From Aphanomyces cochlioides (lineage: Eukaryota; Oomycota; Saprolegniomycetes; Saprolegniales; Verrucalvaceae): 64,000 bases of DNA. Under the pieces are notes generated by a model. That model was not told where the DNA came from and did no database searches. It saw nothing but the letters and a program-made list of their open reading frames with translations. This document shows positions 54,009-64,000 of the stretch, piece after piece. Both the position numbers and the translations under genes were made by a program. The DNA is taken from positions 1,240,001 through 1,304,000 of the forward strand of contig JAHQRK010000018.1 of assembly GCA_019828595.1 (NCBI GenBank), given 5' to 3'. Each line of letters starts with the position of its first letter. The stretch's first letter is position 1.

Positions 54009-56232
54009 TTATGCGGTCGCAGCCGAGTAGATGACTTCAAACAAGACGATGGCGATTTGGATCATCTGCGCTTGGCAGCCGAGGTACGACGCACGGGCCA
54101 AGAACGCTTGGGCGTGCGTGACAGGCTTGGTGGAGGGGGGAGCAGGCTTGACTTCGATGGTTTGGCCACTTGCTTCTTTGGCCAACTTGCGGCTCTTGTG
54201 GCGGTCCAAAAACTTGCGCACGCCCTTCTGGATGAGCAAGACACCAGAAAACCACTTTTCAAATTCGAGCTGACGGATCGACTTGAGCACGAAGAAGTTG
54301 CGGCGCAACGATTCTTCCTCGTGGGAAATCATCATGCCGAGGAGTTGCGTGCAGACCAAATAGCCAGAGTACTCGAGCCAGAGGTATTCCCAAGGGCTGA
54401 AGTGCAAGTTGTGCGACGAGAAGAAGATAAAGAGCATGATCATGAACGACGTCGTGCGGAACGCATAGACGAAGCGGACCTTGAATCCCGACCGGTGGGC
54501 AAACAAAATCGCGTTCAGCACCCCCATAAAGTACACGTTGGGCTTGGTGGCCTTGGGCTGCTTGTCGCTGTGGGTTTCAATAAACGCCTTGCCGACTTGG
54601 AGGAGGAGAATCATCATCGCACAGACGTGGATCGAGACAACAACGACGGAAAACACTTGGGCAGGACGGACGTAGCCACCTTTGGACGTCACCCACTTGG
54701 TCTTGATGCGGCTCGGCTTCTCCACCGCTTCGACAGCTTGCAACTCAATTTGCGAGAGACCACGGCGCAAAAACACTTGCCAAAACTTCTTGCCGAGCAA
54801 GTACAAAAAGTAGAAGGCGGCCAAGTAGCACGGCATCACGATGGCGAAACGCATGATCGCCGCCATGCCATATTCAAAGTAGAAATGCTTCATCAAGAGC
54901 AACTTGACGTCCTGGATCGCCAACACCAACTGGTTCAAGCAGATACCGAGCACGGCATAACGAATGTTCCAGTAGACGTTTTCGTGGATGTCGCCGCGGT
55001 TGGGGTTTTCATAAGGCTGCGGGTCAATGACGTACCAGACGCGGCAAAAGTATTCTTCGACTTCGAGGTTGCGAAAAGCAAGAGTCCACTGGTCGTAGAG
55101 TTTGCTTTCCGAGTACATATCGGCCGAGAAATCCACGGGGTTTTCATCGTCAGCGAGACCAGCGAACGGCAACTTGAGCGCGTAGTTGCGGCGGCGCGTG
55201 AGCTCTTGACGGTAGTGGGAGACCATACCACCGATGATGGCAATGCCGTAGTTGACCGTTTGGTAGAGAATGTCGGAAAAGTTGTCGTATTTCCAGTTGA
55301 TGCTGGGAATGCTGTGGATCATGGACAAACTCACGAGCTGGACAATCAAGTAAGTGAAGAAGATGGACCACCCCAAGACACAACTGTGGATAAAACGCAT
55401 GCGGGTGATGCCAAAAATCGGAATGATCAAAATCATGAGCGGCAAGACGGGGCCAGCTTGTTGTTGCAATGGCTTCTTGAAGATCATGCTCAACGCGACA
55501 AGGGCAAAGACCCAGAAGGTGATCGTTTCCAAGTGGCGAGCCGCCCATTTCTGGCCCAACAAGATGTAACCAATGGCGAAAGGACCGAGACCGAGGCCAA
55601 AGACAACGCCGTACAAGATGCCCGACGTCGTGGAATCGATCTTGCTGAATGGACTGTCCTTTGGGATACCCGTGCGAACGGTATAGAGTTCGTTGTGTGC
55701 TTCGTAGATGGAAAAGGCGGCAAGGAAAAGAAGGCCGACGGCAAAACAGAGTCGAACGCGGGTCAGCGACGACTCTTGCGCCCACTCCAAGTAGCCGACT
55801 TCATACTTGACAGGGGGATTCGATCCAGGCACGATGCTGTCGAACTGGAGCGTGTTGGGGTTCATGCCGACTTGTTCTTGCATCATGCCGAATTGGTCGA
55901 CCATGTAATCCTTTGCTTTCTTGAGTCTAATCGTTTCTACACGTCGAAGTCACGTCAATACACGACATTCATACCAGAGGGTACTCCTTACCAGGCATGG
56001 ATTGTCCTTTTGGAACCGCACACGCGCGGAGAACCAACTCAGCGGGGTCTGATATATAGTTGGGTGCTTTATGATGTCCTTCTTCGATGCTTTCTTGGCG
56101 TACGACATCGATGTCGACGTTTAGTTGATCGTCGTCCATGAGAGCAAACTTCACCTCAGGGGTCTTTAGCTGATCTGGGTGATCGGAGACTAGTTCGTCA
56201 GTGGCAGCCATGACAATCCCCTCCGACGACAT
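54009..56232 (-). CDS. Multi-pass membrane protein, unknown function
   Basis: Exons complement of 54009-55936 and 55992-56232 give 722 aa; the 55-nt intron has donor GTAAGG. The N-terminal 80 residues are acidic and hydrophilic. The body has about 10-12 hydrophobic spans in two blocks, for example LCFAVGLLFLAAFSIYEAHN, ILYGVVFGLGLGPFAIGY and FSVVVVSIHVCAMMILLLQV, separated by a cytosolic loop (RRRNYALKLPFAGLADDENP, WYVIDPQPYENPNRGD). The C-terminal 80 residues are basic, with one last span. The pattern recalls membrane halves of protist cyclases, but no catalytic domain is present, so I make no functional claim. A 694-codon frame on the opposite strand is a shadow, rich in charged residues. 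Confidence 0.7.
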
Positions 56233-56553
56233 GAGATATCCCGAGCTCCTCCAACTGGTACACTTGAAAAATGGAGCAACTGCTGGAACGCTTCCACCCC
56301 AAACCTTCGAAAGTCAAAATCGGAGAGGGTGACGTCAGACCATTAATTCACCAAGGTGAAATCCCAGCCGTGTCAGCACAAGCACGAACCCATGTGGATC
56401 GCCATGTCTTTGTCATACGTTACAGGAGTGAGTAATAAGCGCGCAGGAGATCCTTCCCGTCGACCGCGCCGGCCCCCCGTCGTCCTTCCGCTGTAACACG
56501 CCATGATACAACCATGTCGCAACTCTCAATGCGAATATCCTCATTTTGATGGA

Positions 56554-56592
56554 TTTGATTGGCTAAAATTAAATATTTTCAGCCAATCAAAG
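56554..56592. repeat. Inverted CCAAT-box pair
   Basis: TTTGATTGGCT at 56554-56564 and AGCCAATCAAAG at 56581-56592 form a 10-11 bp perfect inverted repeat around an AT-rich loop, like the pair between the two ankyrin genes. It lies about 320 bp upstream of the minus-strand membrane-protein gene. No plus-strand gene is visible on its other side. Confidence 0.7.
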
Positions 56593-57300
56593 ATTCGATT
56601 TATGGCCAATCTTTTCGTATATCGCAAGTAACGTTGTCGCGAGGAGTACCGTAGAGCGATGGATGGTCTTTGTCAGCCACAAGCAAGGAGATACACTGCA
56701 CTTGGACGACATGGAAGGCGCTACATGTACCTATGGTGCACATCACCTACAGACGACAAATTTCTTGGACAGAATGTTTGTATTTACAGATATACTATTG
56801 GACAATATATGTTTATATTTTCTATAAATAACCAATCATATTGAAATATTTCAATAATATGTTGCTCTTCAGGCTCAAGTATTGACTTCTCTGATAAATT
56901 GACATGCTTAAGAGCAATCATCTAAGGCAGAACTGCTTAGAACAGTATATGTTAAGCAATACTTTCAAAGCGAATTGGTGCTCCTGGAGATTTAAAGGCA
57001 TTCAGAAGCTTGTTGACATCGCAGCACTTGTAATGAAGTCTTCAGCAATATTCAGAAGTGGTATCCTGTTAATTAAACAGGCTCCACCTTGCCCATGACT
57101 GGAAAAGATAACAATAAAGATCACTGTTTATTTTTCTATTCCACGCATCAAGATGTTAGACTAACTTGTTTCGTATTTCTCGGGCTCGCGAGCCTCTAAG
57201 ACTTCGTAGGATCATCGCAAGGTATGTGATATCTCCAAAATATTATACGGATAACAACTCAGATGCTCCGGATAAATTTTGTCAATACAAATTTCAAGTA

Positions 57301-57507
57301 CTGATTTCCCTCTCACTTTTAAACGGCCCACAATTGATAATTTTTACAAATTAATATTATCAAAATATAGAGTACTTTCAAAAATTTGAATTCAGTATGG
57401 AAGAGCTGATAGTGAGAGTCACCTCTAAACATTTATATTCATTCAATTACTAAATGACTTGTGAAACTCGATAAATATCACCCGTTTAAAACTGAGAGGG
57501 AAATCAG
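57301..57507. mobile_element. MITE with 26-bp inverted ends and TA duplication
   Basis: Terminal inverted repeats at 57301-57326 (starting CTGATTTCCCTCTCAC) and 57482-57507 match at 25 of 26 positions. The 207-bp element is AT-rich, non-coding, and flanked by TA at 57299-57300 and 57508-57509. TA target sites suggest mobilisation by a Tc1/mariner-type transposase; none is in this window. Confidence 0.8.
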
Positions 57508-58525
57508 TATAGTTGACGAGCACCCTAAGGCCAAAATCTGTCCTTTTCCATACATTTGATCACAAAAGTGACCTCTGGAGAATCACCATAACTCAATCAA
57601 TTCTTTGAATAGAGCAATTTCAAGCGGTAACATGTCTTCCTCTAATCCATATCTATCGATATTACCGCTTTTCTTATCCTTAATTGGACTCTCCAGAAAT
57701 TTATCGACGGTCAAAGTGTAACGAGAATAATGTCGTCTCTAGATGATGTGCACCATAGTACAGATGAGTGGTAGCTTGCTTGGATTCCACATCTTTTTCT
57801 ACCGTAGAATTGTTCACTTCAACGTGAGCGCAAGTTGTGTTGCCGTGTGGCCGACAACGTGACGACCGGCTTTTGGGTGAAGAGGATTGCACGCCGTACA
57901 ATCGACCAAAGAGGTTGTTGCAATCCTTTCAAAGCTTGCCACCGCCAGCCAGCAGCAGACCGCGCGAAGACTTTGTTTCACGACCGAAAACAAAACTTCA
58001 TGGGAGGCGTTCATGGCCAACGAAACGACTGTGCATGCATATCCAGAGTGGCAAACGGGGCGTTGACGAAGGCATATGGTGCCGCGGGATTGATACGTCC
58101 CATTGAATATTCAAACAGCCAAGGTCCTCAACAAAAGAACGAGAAATACAGCGCAGACTTTACAGCCAAAGCACCTCTCGGGGGGGGATAGAAGTCAACG
58201 ATGAGGGCAAGAGGGGAACACAGTATCACCGCGAATTTGCTGCTGTCGTACGTCACGCGTCCACCAAGTGCACGCACGATGAAATGAATCGCCCCCATGG
58301 TGTATTTCACCTGTGAGTGAATTCCTGGCATTGCTAATCCTCCGGTCTACGTGATCGCGCATGTTACCCACAGCTTGATGACGCAGAGTGCAATAAGAAG
58401 AGTCGCATCTCGACGAGCAAGACGAGTCTTTGACGTCTTGCGAGATGGTGACATTGTGAACGCAACTCGGGTGTCAGTGTTACTGTAGTGTGAATAAATA
58501 GCATGGCAAGGCGGCTGGCAAGAGA

Positions 58526-59185
58526 TTACCCATGGAGACTCAAACGCCGTTGCATCAAGTGGTGGAGAAAGGAGCTTTCACTGGCCGCAACAAGCTGCTT
58601 GGGTTCGCATAGAGACAAGTTCATGAACTGATCCAATGCGTCGTCTAGTTCTTTCGACGCGGGACAAATCTCAATGGATTGTAAAGCCTGGACGAGGTCG
58701 TCGCACTCATTTGAGGCTGGAGTCGTCAATTGAAAGCGCTGAAAGCATTGGATCGCTTGAGTTTCCTGGTTTGAAGGTGGTGGTATGAACGTGTCAAAGG
58801 GATTCTTTGGCTTTGTGTGAACGACAAGGCTAGATGAGTTTTTTGTTCCAACTGCCATGGATGTAAGTCCGGACGTAAGGGCGTCGACATCGACCCGTCT
58901 TCGCTTCGGCTTTGGATTCTCAGCAGCATGTGCTCGCTGAACCGTGGATCGTTTCGCTTTGATTTCAGGAATCGTTGGTAGAGTCGGTACGATTTGTTTT
59001 CCAGGAGGTATCACGGAGAGTGCTCGTTGACGCTGAAGCCGAGTGAAATACCGTGGCTGAGGCAGGTTCTCGGGGAGGACGACTTGAGACGTGCTTGTTT
59101 GTCCATCGAGATGGATGTGAATGTTGACCGTGATGTTCACAGGCGCCTGCGATTCCTTCCGTGCCCGCGACCGGGTCCTCATCAT
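58526..59185 (-). CDS. Unrecognised basic, low-complexity protein
   Basis: A 219-aa single-exon frame from ATG 59185 (MMRTRSRARKESQAP). It is rich in Ser, Thr, Pro and Gln, with a possible nuclear-localisation cluster (PKPKRRRVD) mid-protein and a beta-prone stretch VNITVNIHIHLDGQTSTSQV near the N-terminus. No family recognised. The composition and basic cluster suggest a nuclear regulatory protein. An ATTATCCGGATAATTTATCC promoter element 27-46 bp upstream supports it being a real gene with this start. Confidence 0.55.
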   Translation of the reverse strand: MMRTRSRARKESQAPVNITVNIHIHLDGQTSTSQVVLPENLPQPRYFTRLQRQRALSVIPPGKQIVPTLPTIPEIKAKRSTVQRAHAAENPKPKRRRVDVDALTSGLTSMAVGTKNSSSLVVHTKPKNPFDTFIPPPSNQETQAIQCFQRFQLTTPASNECDDLVQALQSIEICPASKELDDALDQFMNLSLCEPKQLVAASESSFLHHLMQRRLSLHG

Positions 59186-59211
59186 TTTGGCTTTTCACCA
59201 CTGGTTCAAAA

Positions 59212-59231
59212 TTATCCGGATAATTTATCCA
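59212..59231. promoter_or_regulatory. ATCCGGATAA element
   Basis: ATTATCCGGATAATTTATCC with a perfect TTATCCGGATAA core lies about 27-46 bp before the minus-strand start at 59185. It is the best example of the recurrent element. Role inferred. Confidence 0.5.
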
Positions 59232-60617
59232 GCGTCGATCAAATACAACGAAACAAAATCTTTGATACACCTGTAATCCCATGGAAACTTATCTCGGGGA
59301 ACCTGAAGAATTTCTTACCAGTAGTCCTTGTGAATGGAGACACCTCTGGCTAAGGATTGAAGTACACCAGGGTGAAAGTATGACTTTTATTTACTCCACT
59401 GTGGGAAAAGAAACAAATACGCCAAGGATATGATTTGGCACTTGAGTGATGCGAGCGCTTAGTTGTTCTTGAAGTTGGGTGCACGCTTTTCAACAAAGGC
59501 AGCCATGCCTTCCTTTTGGTCGTGCGTGGCGAACTGCTGTAGAACAAACGACCTTCGTACTTGAGAGATTCTTGCAAACTCATTTCGAACGAAGCGTTCA
59601 CAGCTTCCTTGTCCATGCGGGTGATAGGTTGCGAGTACGACGCAATCTTGTTGGCAATCGCCAAAGTTTCTTCCTAAATTGGCAGTGAGAATTTTACAAA
59701 GAATTGCTATGCTTACCAACAACTTGTCGGCAGGGACAACCTTGGCAACGAGACCATCGCGTTCAGCTTGGTGAGCATCAATCATGTCGCCAGTCAGCAC
59801 CAAGTGCATGGCCTTCGACTTGCCAATCGCACGGATCAAACGTTGAGTACCACCCACACCAGGAATCGTACCCAACTTAATTTCAGGTTGACCGAACTTG
59901 GCCTTGTCACCGGCAATGATCATATCGCACATCATGGCCAACTCACAACCACGGCCCAAGGCAAAGCCATTCACGGCAGCAATGACTGGCTTTTGGATCT
60001 TGGTGATGTCACCCCAGCTCGCAAACATGGTGGAGTTGTAGACTTCAATGAACTCACGGGTAGCCATTTCCTTGATGTCAGCGCCAGCTGCAAAAATGTG
60101 TTGAATATTCATACGATCGAGGTGCGCTGCTTACCAGCAAAGGCCTTTTCACTGCCAGTCAAGATGATGGCCGAGATGTTGGCATCCTTGTCGAATTCAC
60201 GAGCAGCATGCCCAACTTCTTGCATAAGTCCATCACAGAGTGCGTTGAGGGCCTTAGGGCGGTTCAAGGTAAACCTTGGAAAAAAATAACCCTTTTCAAA
60301 AATATATTTTTTAGTGGCAAAATAATTTATTTTTATTGCATGTGGTTACGAGTAAATTATTTTAAGCAAATATAAAAAAATAGGTTACTCGAACACAATG
60401 CATAGAAAAATAAATACAAAAAAAATTGAGAATATTTTTCAATATTTTCCTCACTAAAAATGATTAAAAAACGCACAAAAATACCCCAAAATTCTTTTCC
60501 ATTTTTCACTATTTACAGGATTTTTTAATGAGTGGTTAGCATTCCGTAAGCCACTACAGCCATTCAAATAGCACGCTAAAAATCCAGTATCGAGTTTTCA
60601 TTTTCAATTTCTCGTCC

Positions 60618-61973
60618 ATGGCACCGAAAGAAACTTACTCCGTTGAAGGCAAAGAGCTCGCCCTGCTCTTTTTTAAGCGCGACTCCCCTACTGGTGACAC
60701 TTGGACATGTAAATGCGGAAAAGTGCGAGTCCAATCAAGCTCGGGGTACTCGAACCTGACAGGGCACATCCATCGCTCTCACCCCGAGTATGTGAATCTA
60801 CGTCCTAATGACCCCGCTAATGAGCTTACTGTGCTGGACATGCTTGTTTCGCCTACGACGCGAAAAGTGTATGGTTGGTTGCAATGGGTGTCCAAGTCCT
60901 TTCTGCCATTTTCATTCGTTGAAAATGAAATGACGAAAAGATACAGCAGTTTGCCCCCCATATGTGGAAAAACATTGATTAAGTACATGCACTTGGTCAC
61001 GCAAGCCCTGGAAAAAAAGATTTGCGCGATGCTGCCGTCGAAATTTGCTCTTATCTTTGATGGTTGGTCGTCTGGAACGTCCCATTTTGTGGCCATTTTT
61101 GCAACTTTTCCATCCTTGAATTCTATTGGCTATAAAAGGGTGTTATTATCTTTTTCACCAATCAACGACGAGACAAGTTTGGATGCAAGAGCCCATATCG
61201 ATTATACGGATTATGTTTTGGAATTATACGGAAAAACGTGGAACAATGTGGTGGCGCTCGTTGGTGACAATTGCTCGACGAATGGTGCTTTTGCGCGTGA
61301 TGCTCGTGTTCCGCTAGTTGGCTGTGCAAGCCATCGCTTCAATCTCTTTGTTGTGGACTATCTGAGTCAATTTGAAGACGTTCTAACACTAATTAACACC
61401 CTTATGAACAAGCTACGTGGCCTAATCCTATCGGCAAAGCTCCGCTGCCACACCTCCCTTGTACCAAAGATGCGCCAGCAAACGCGCTGGAGTTCGTGCT
61501 ACGATATGGTGAAACGTTTCGGCGAGCTCAATGAGTACCTGGTTGAAATGGGTGACGCGACGGTGGACTCAATGATGCCGACTGTGGCGCAACGCCGCGA
61601 GCTCGAGCGCCTCCAAGTCGAAATGGAGCGATTGAATGAGGTTACATTGTATCTACAAGGTGAGGATGTCAGTGTATGTCATCTGTTGGATGACTCTGCA
61701 ACAAGTGCGGAAAGCGATGAAGGCATGTCGATTGTGCAGCGATCCAAGCGCCGCAAGACCAATACAGGTATGTATATTGATTGCCGATTTATTCGGCCAA
61801 CGTCGAATGTGTGTGAGAGATTTTTCTCGTCAGCGAAATTTGGGCTCAGCGACCGGCGCCGATCGATTTTGCCACGCAATTTTGAAGCTCAAATGTTTCT
61901 CTACGCCAACAATAAGTATTGGGGTCTCTCAGACGTTTCTGAGGCCCTACGTATTGACCAACAAGCCCAGTGA
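60618..61973 (+). CDS. hAT-family transposase, probably internally deleted
   Basis: A 451-aa frame inside the hAT element. The N-terminus has a BED-type zinc finger (WTCKCGKVRVQ, then YSNLTGHIHRSHPEY). The middle has RNase-H-fold features: FALIFDGWSSGTSHFVAIF with a catalytic-type Asp, then VVALVGDNCSTNGAFARDA and GCASHRFNL. The C-terminus has the hAT dimerisation motif (SNVCERFFSSAKFGLSDRRR, then AQMFLYANNKYWG). Typical relatives are over 600 aa. Here the segment between LNEVTLYLQGEDVSV and the dimerisation motif is unusually short, so part of the insertion and third acidic region seems deleted, and activity is doubtful. The frame itself is intact. Confidence 0.9.
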   Translation: MAPKETYSVEGKELALLFFKRDSPTGDTWTCKCGKVRVQSSSGYSNLTGHIHRSHPEYVNLRPNDPANELTVLDMLVSPTTRKVYGWLQWVSKSFLPFSFVENEMTKRYSSLPPICGKTLIKYMHLVTQALEKKICAMLPSKFALIFDGWSSGTSHFVAIFATFPSLNSIGYKRVLLSFSPINDETSLDARAHIDYTDYVLELYGKTWNNVVALVGDNCSTNGAFARDARVPLVGCASHRFNLFVVDYLSQFEDVLTLINTLMNKLRGLILSAKLRCHTSLVPKMRQQTRWSSCYDMVKRFGELNEYLVEMGDATVDSMMPTVAQRRELERLQVEMERLNEVTLYLQGEDVSVCHLLDDSATSAESDEGMSIVQRSKRRKTNTGMYIDCRFIRPTSNVCERFFSSAKFGLSDRRRSILPRNFEAQMFLYANNKYWGLSDVSEALRIDQQAQ

Positions 61974-62049
61974 TTCATGTAGTAGCTGATTATAATGATG
62001 AATACATCTGCTGCAACTATGATAGAAACATGATCATTTTGTATTGGAG

Positions 62050-62923
62050 TGTGATAGGAAATCTATCACAATTGCCTGAAATCTGTTTTCAATAAATGTT
62101 TTTGACTTGATTTCAGTATACAAATCCGAAACTCGCAAAATTCTGAGCAACTGTGTTAGAGATTCTATCACAGTTGCTCAACAAATGAATATTGGCAGAT
62201 ATCAAGCATCATGCACTCGCATGCTTAAAGTCTAGCCGACAAATAAAGAAGCCGAATCTTTGTTGAACGTCTAGCACAGATATAAGCTATACTAGCTGCA
62301 ACACAACATCACGATTGTTGGCGTGTTATGCGCCCACTCGCTTAATTATATTGGAAGCATATTCAAATGGCTAAAGCATAAAACACAAAACACTGTAGAT
62401 TTCATGAATTTCATACGATTCATGAATTAAAGCACAAGCAAAAGTCAAAAGTAATGATGACGGATTTGATCTCCACACCTTCGCCTCACAACTCATTATC
62501 CTATCAAGTTTTGACGTTGCAACGTCAAAGTTTGAATGATTCATTAACCTTGTGGATTCATGGTGCATATTGAGATAATTCAATTGATTATTGCTCTACT
62601 GCCTACTGCTCACGAGGTAGTGGAGAGATGCGAGAACAATCACAATTCGTGTGTGTAAAATGTAATTAGACTGCAGTGCAGGTGTTCAAAGTGTCGATTT
62701 GTCATTTGAATAGCCCGGGTTGGGGAACGACGAGCAACGCATACCGAGTACATTGTACCTCTACGTGTTGAGTGTAATCAAAGGTTTCCTTTTCTGTCTT
62801 TCTTGTTAAACTTATCTGTCAATGCTCCACGAGGTTCATGGTCTGTTTTCGTCTACCAAGTCAATTCATCAGATTAACTTCCAATCATATTGCGTTATAT
62901 GGTGTGATAGGATTCCTATCACA
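62050..62923. repeat. Subterminal TGTGATAGG palindromes in the hAT element
   Basis: TGTGATAGGAAATCTATCAC at 62050-62069 and TGTGATAGGATTCCTATCAC at 62903-62922 are hairpin-forming palindromes, each followed by ACA-TTGCC-like sequence. A half-copy, TTCTATCACAGTTGC, lies at 62163-62177. CATCTGCTGCAACTATG also occurs twice (62008 and 62941). They may be transposase-binding sites or ends of a nested non-autonomous insertion within the 1.16-kb non-coding 3' part. Confidence 0.7.
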
Positions 62924-63663
62924 GTTGCCGTCATTATATACATCTGCTGCAACTATGTTTTGCATGAGTTCACCAAAGTTATTTGAGCAATAACTCGTCA
63001 GTGCCTGTCGCGATGAATAAGTTATTCTTTGACCTTGCCCGAGAAAGTTATTTATCGCGGCGGCGATGGTTTTGAATAAGTTATCTCCTCTATGTTGAGC
63101 TATGAGTAGGTTTGTAGTTTTATTTTTCCAAGGCCTGGTTCAAGGTGATGATACCCACCTTGCCTTGAACGTCTGTCTTGATATATTCCAAGGTTTCTAC
63201 AATGATCTTAAGGAAAAGTTTTGTGGATTTGTGTACGAGAGCTAAAGCAGCGGGTGAAAAACTGCGGCGCTCGGGAGTTCAACGAAGCGAGGCGAAGCAT
63301 GGAGCCAAGTCGAAAAATTGAATTTTGGCTCACGTCAACAGGACATTTCTCAATTTGCATTGGATAAAAATAAAAATATTCACCAATCAAACTCATTTAA
63401 ACTAGCAACCAAGATTGCAACGTTTTTCAAGCATAGTTGCTTCTCTTGCCGCTGGAAAACCAAAGCCAAAGTACTTGAATATCTACAGCTCTAACGTTAG
63501 TACTCTTGGCAACACAGCCGCCATGTCGACAACCTTAACGACGACAAAAAGGCTGAAAACGGTTGACGCTGGACTCGATGACGCAGACGAAAGAGGAGGT
63601 TTCCAGATAGTTTTACTACAGCTTTATAGGTGGTATGCAATGATGCCACGAGGTTTGAACAAT

Positions 63664-64000
63664 TTAGTTGTTCGTGAAGTTGGGCGCACGCTTTTCAACA
63701 AAGGCAGCCATGCCTTCCTTTTGGTCGTGCGTGGCGAAACTGCTGTAGAACAAACGACCTTCGTACTTGAGAGATTCTTGCAAACTCATTTCGAACGAAG
63801 CGTTCACAGCTTCCTTGGCCATGCGGGTAATAGGTTGCGAGTACGACGCAATCTTGTTGGCAATCGCCAAAGTTTCTTCCTGAATTGGCAGTGAGAATTT
63901 TACAAAGAATTGCTATGCTTACCAACAACTTGTCGGCAGGGACAACCTTGGCAACGAGACCATCGCGTTCAGCTTGGTGAGCATCAATCATGTCGCCAGT
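63664..64000 (-). CDS. Enoyl-CoA hydratase copy 3 (partial, runs off window)
   Basis: The last two exons of a third enoyl-CoA hydratase, complement of 63664-63879 and 63923 to beyond 64000, joined by a 43-nt intron. The frame is intact to the stop, with [39 protein letters not shown] and [11 protein letters not shown]. It is nearly identical to copy 2 at the DNA level, including the intron, and has the T that copy 2 lacks near the end, so it serves as the reference for copy 2's frameshift. Copies 2 and 3 are a recent tandem duplication. Whether copy 3 is complete at its 5' end cannot be seen here. Confidence 0.85.

Larger units (their letters stand above)
56233..58525. other. Long gene-poor, AT-rich region
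   Basis: About 2.3 kb with no gene I can support. It contains an inverted pair of CCAAT boxes (56554-56592), a MITE (57301-57507), and scattered short frames without motifs (for example 57835-58191). Confidence 0.45.
60270..63137 (+). mobile_element. hAT transposon (2868 bp) with 8-bp target duplication
   Basis: The ends are TAAACCTTGGAAAAA on the left and, inverted, CAGGCCTTGGAAAAA on the right, both 5'-YA as expected for hAT. The flanking 8 bp GTTCAAGG at 60262-60269 and 63138-63145 is duplicated. It carries one transposase frame (60618-61973). The target is an exon of the enoyl-CoA hydratase gene, and removing the element with one target copy restores the exon frame exactly, so both borders are precise. 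Confidence 0.95.
59459..63300 (-). pseudogene. Enoyl-CoA hydratase copy 2, split by a hAT transposon
   Basis: Minus-strand exons are 63300-63237 (mitochondrial leader MLRLASLNSRAPQFFTRCFS), 63196-63138 plus 60261-60135 (one exon interrupted by the hAT at TLN/RPKAL), 60087-59717 and 59673-59459. The crotonase core is otherwise well kept: AGADIKEMATREF, GFALGRGCELAMMCD, KFGQPEIKLGTIPGVGG. Besides the insertion, one T is missing near 59532 compared with copy 3, which shifts the last 25 codons. Before insertion this was a five-exon gene with 40-47 nt introns and a mitochondrial leader, so its product worked in mitochondrial beta-oxidation. It can no longer make the full protein. Confidence 0.85.

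Noticed and set aside
54057..56141. 694-codon open frame on the plus strand across the membrane-protein gene
   Set aside because: The product is highly charged (Arg, Glu, Asp, His) with no domain, and lies exactly opposite a clear multi-pass membrane protein.
63415..63894. 159-codon plus-strand frame near the window end
   Set aside because: Antisense to the third enoyl-CoA hydratase copy; the apparent similarity to a frame at 59479-59688 only reflects the two hydratase copies.
1..64000. tRNA or rRNA genes
   Set aside because: I looked for cloverleaf box sequences and conserved rRNA segments and found none convincing; a dedicated RNA scan was not possible.

Overview
This window reads as nuclear DNA of an oomycete, most likely a Saprolegniales water mould of the Aphanomyces type. 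That assignment is inference. It rests on very short introns (mostly 36-54 nt, GT-AG) that restore reading frame in gene after gene, tight gene packing on both strands with some genes only 2-60 bp apart, Crypton and hAT transposons, bZIP-plus-START-like (M96 mating-specific-like) genes, and a DUF1769/PH/DUF547 protein. Exon structures given here were worked out by eye from frame continuity and splice signals.

Left part (0-21 kb): GTP cyclohydrolase I, a NAA50-like acetyltransferase, a decayed Crypton tyrosine-recombinase element, a small four-exon unknown gene, a 7.5-kb gene for a Rav1/DmX-like protein (V-ATPase assembly) that carries an inserted PDZ domain and a C-terminal C2 domain, a POT-type transporter, a TIGR03833/YwbE plus RanBP2-finger protein, an unrecognised protein, and a short lipin-type phosphatidate phosphatase.

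Middle part (21-42 kb): an eleven-exon gene fuses an INO80-like but catalytically dead ATPase lobe to C2H2 fingers, two CXXC CpG-binding fingers and an FHA domain. It is followed by a ten-exon gene for an isolated dynein heavy-chain tail fragment, PP4 catalytic subunit, a 1.9-kb stretch without a secure gene, a DUF1769-PH-DUF547 membrane protein, a PFKFB-type enzyme whose two phosphatase histidines are both gone, ribosomal protein eL6, an UBE2J2-like E2 without its membrane anchor, a START/M96-like protein, a secreted papain-family protease with a C-terminal repeat tail, and an EVE-domain protein.

Right part (42-64 kb): two head-to-head ankyrin genes with about one repeat per exon share a 143-bp promoter; the minus-strand one carries three lesions. 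Then come a small secreted PAN/Apple-like protein, a divergent pair of bZIP/START-like genes (one damaged), a multi-pass membrane protein, a MITE, and three enoyl-CoA hydratase copies. One hydratase copy is split by a 2.87-kb hAT transposon with an 8-bp target duplication, and two have 3' frameshifts.

Two DNA motifs recur just upstream of start codons across the window: an ATCCGGATAA-type element and a TTGATTGGCTAAAA (CCAAT-box) element, sometimes as inverted pairs between divergent genes. They are the best candidates for a lineage-specific core promoter code.
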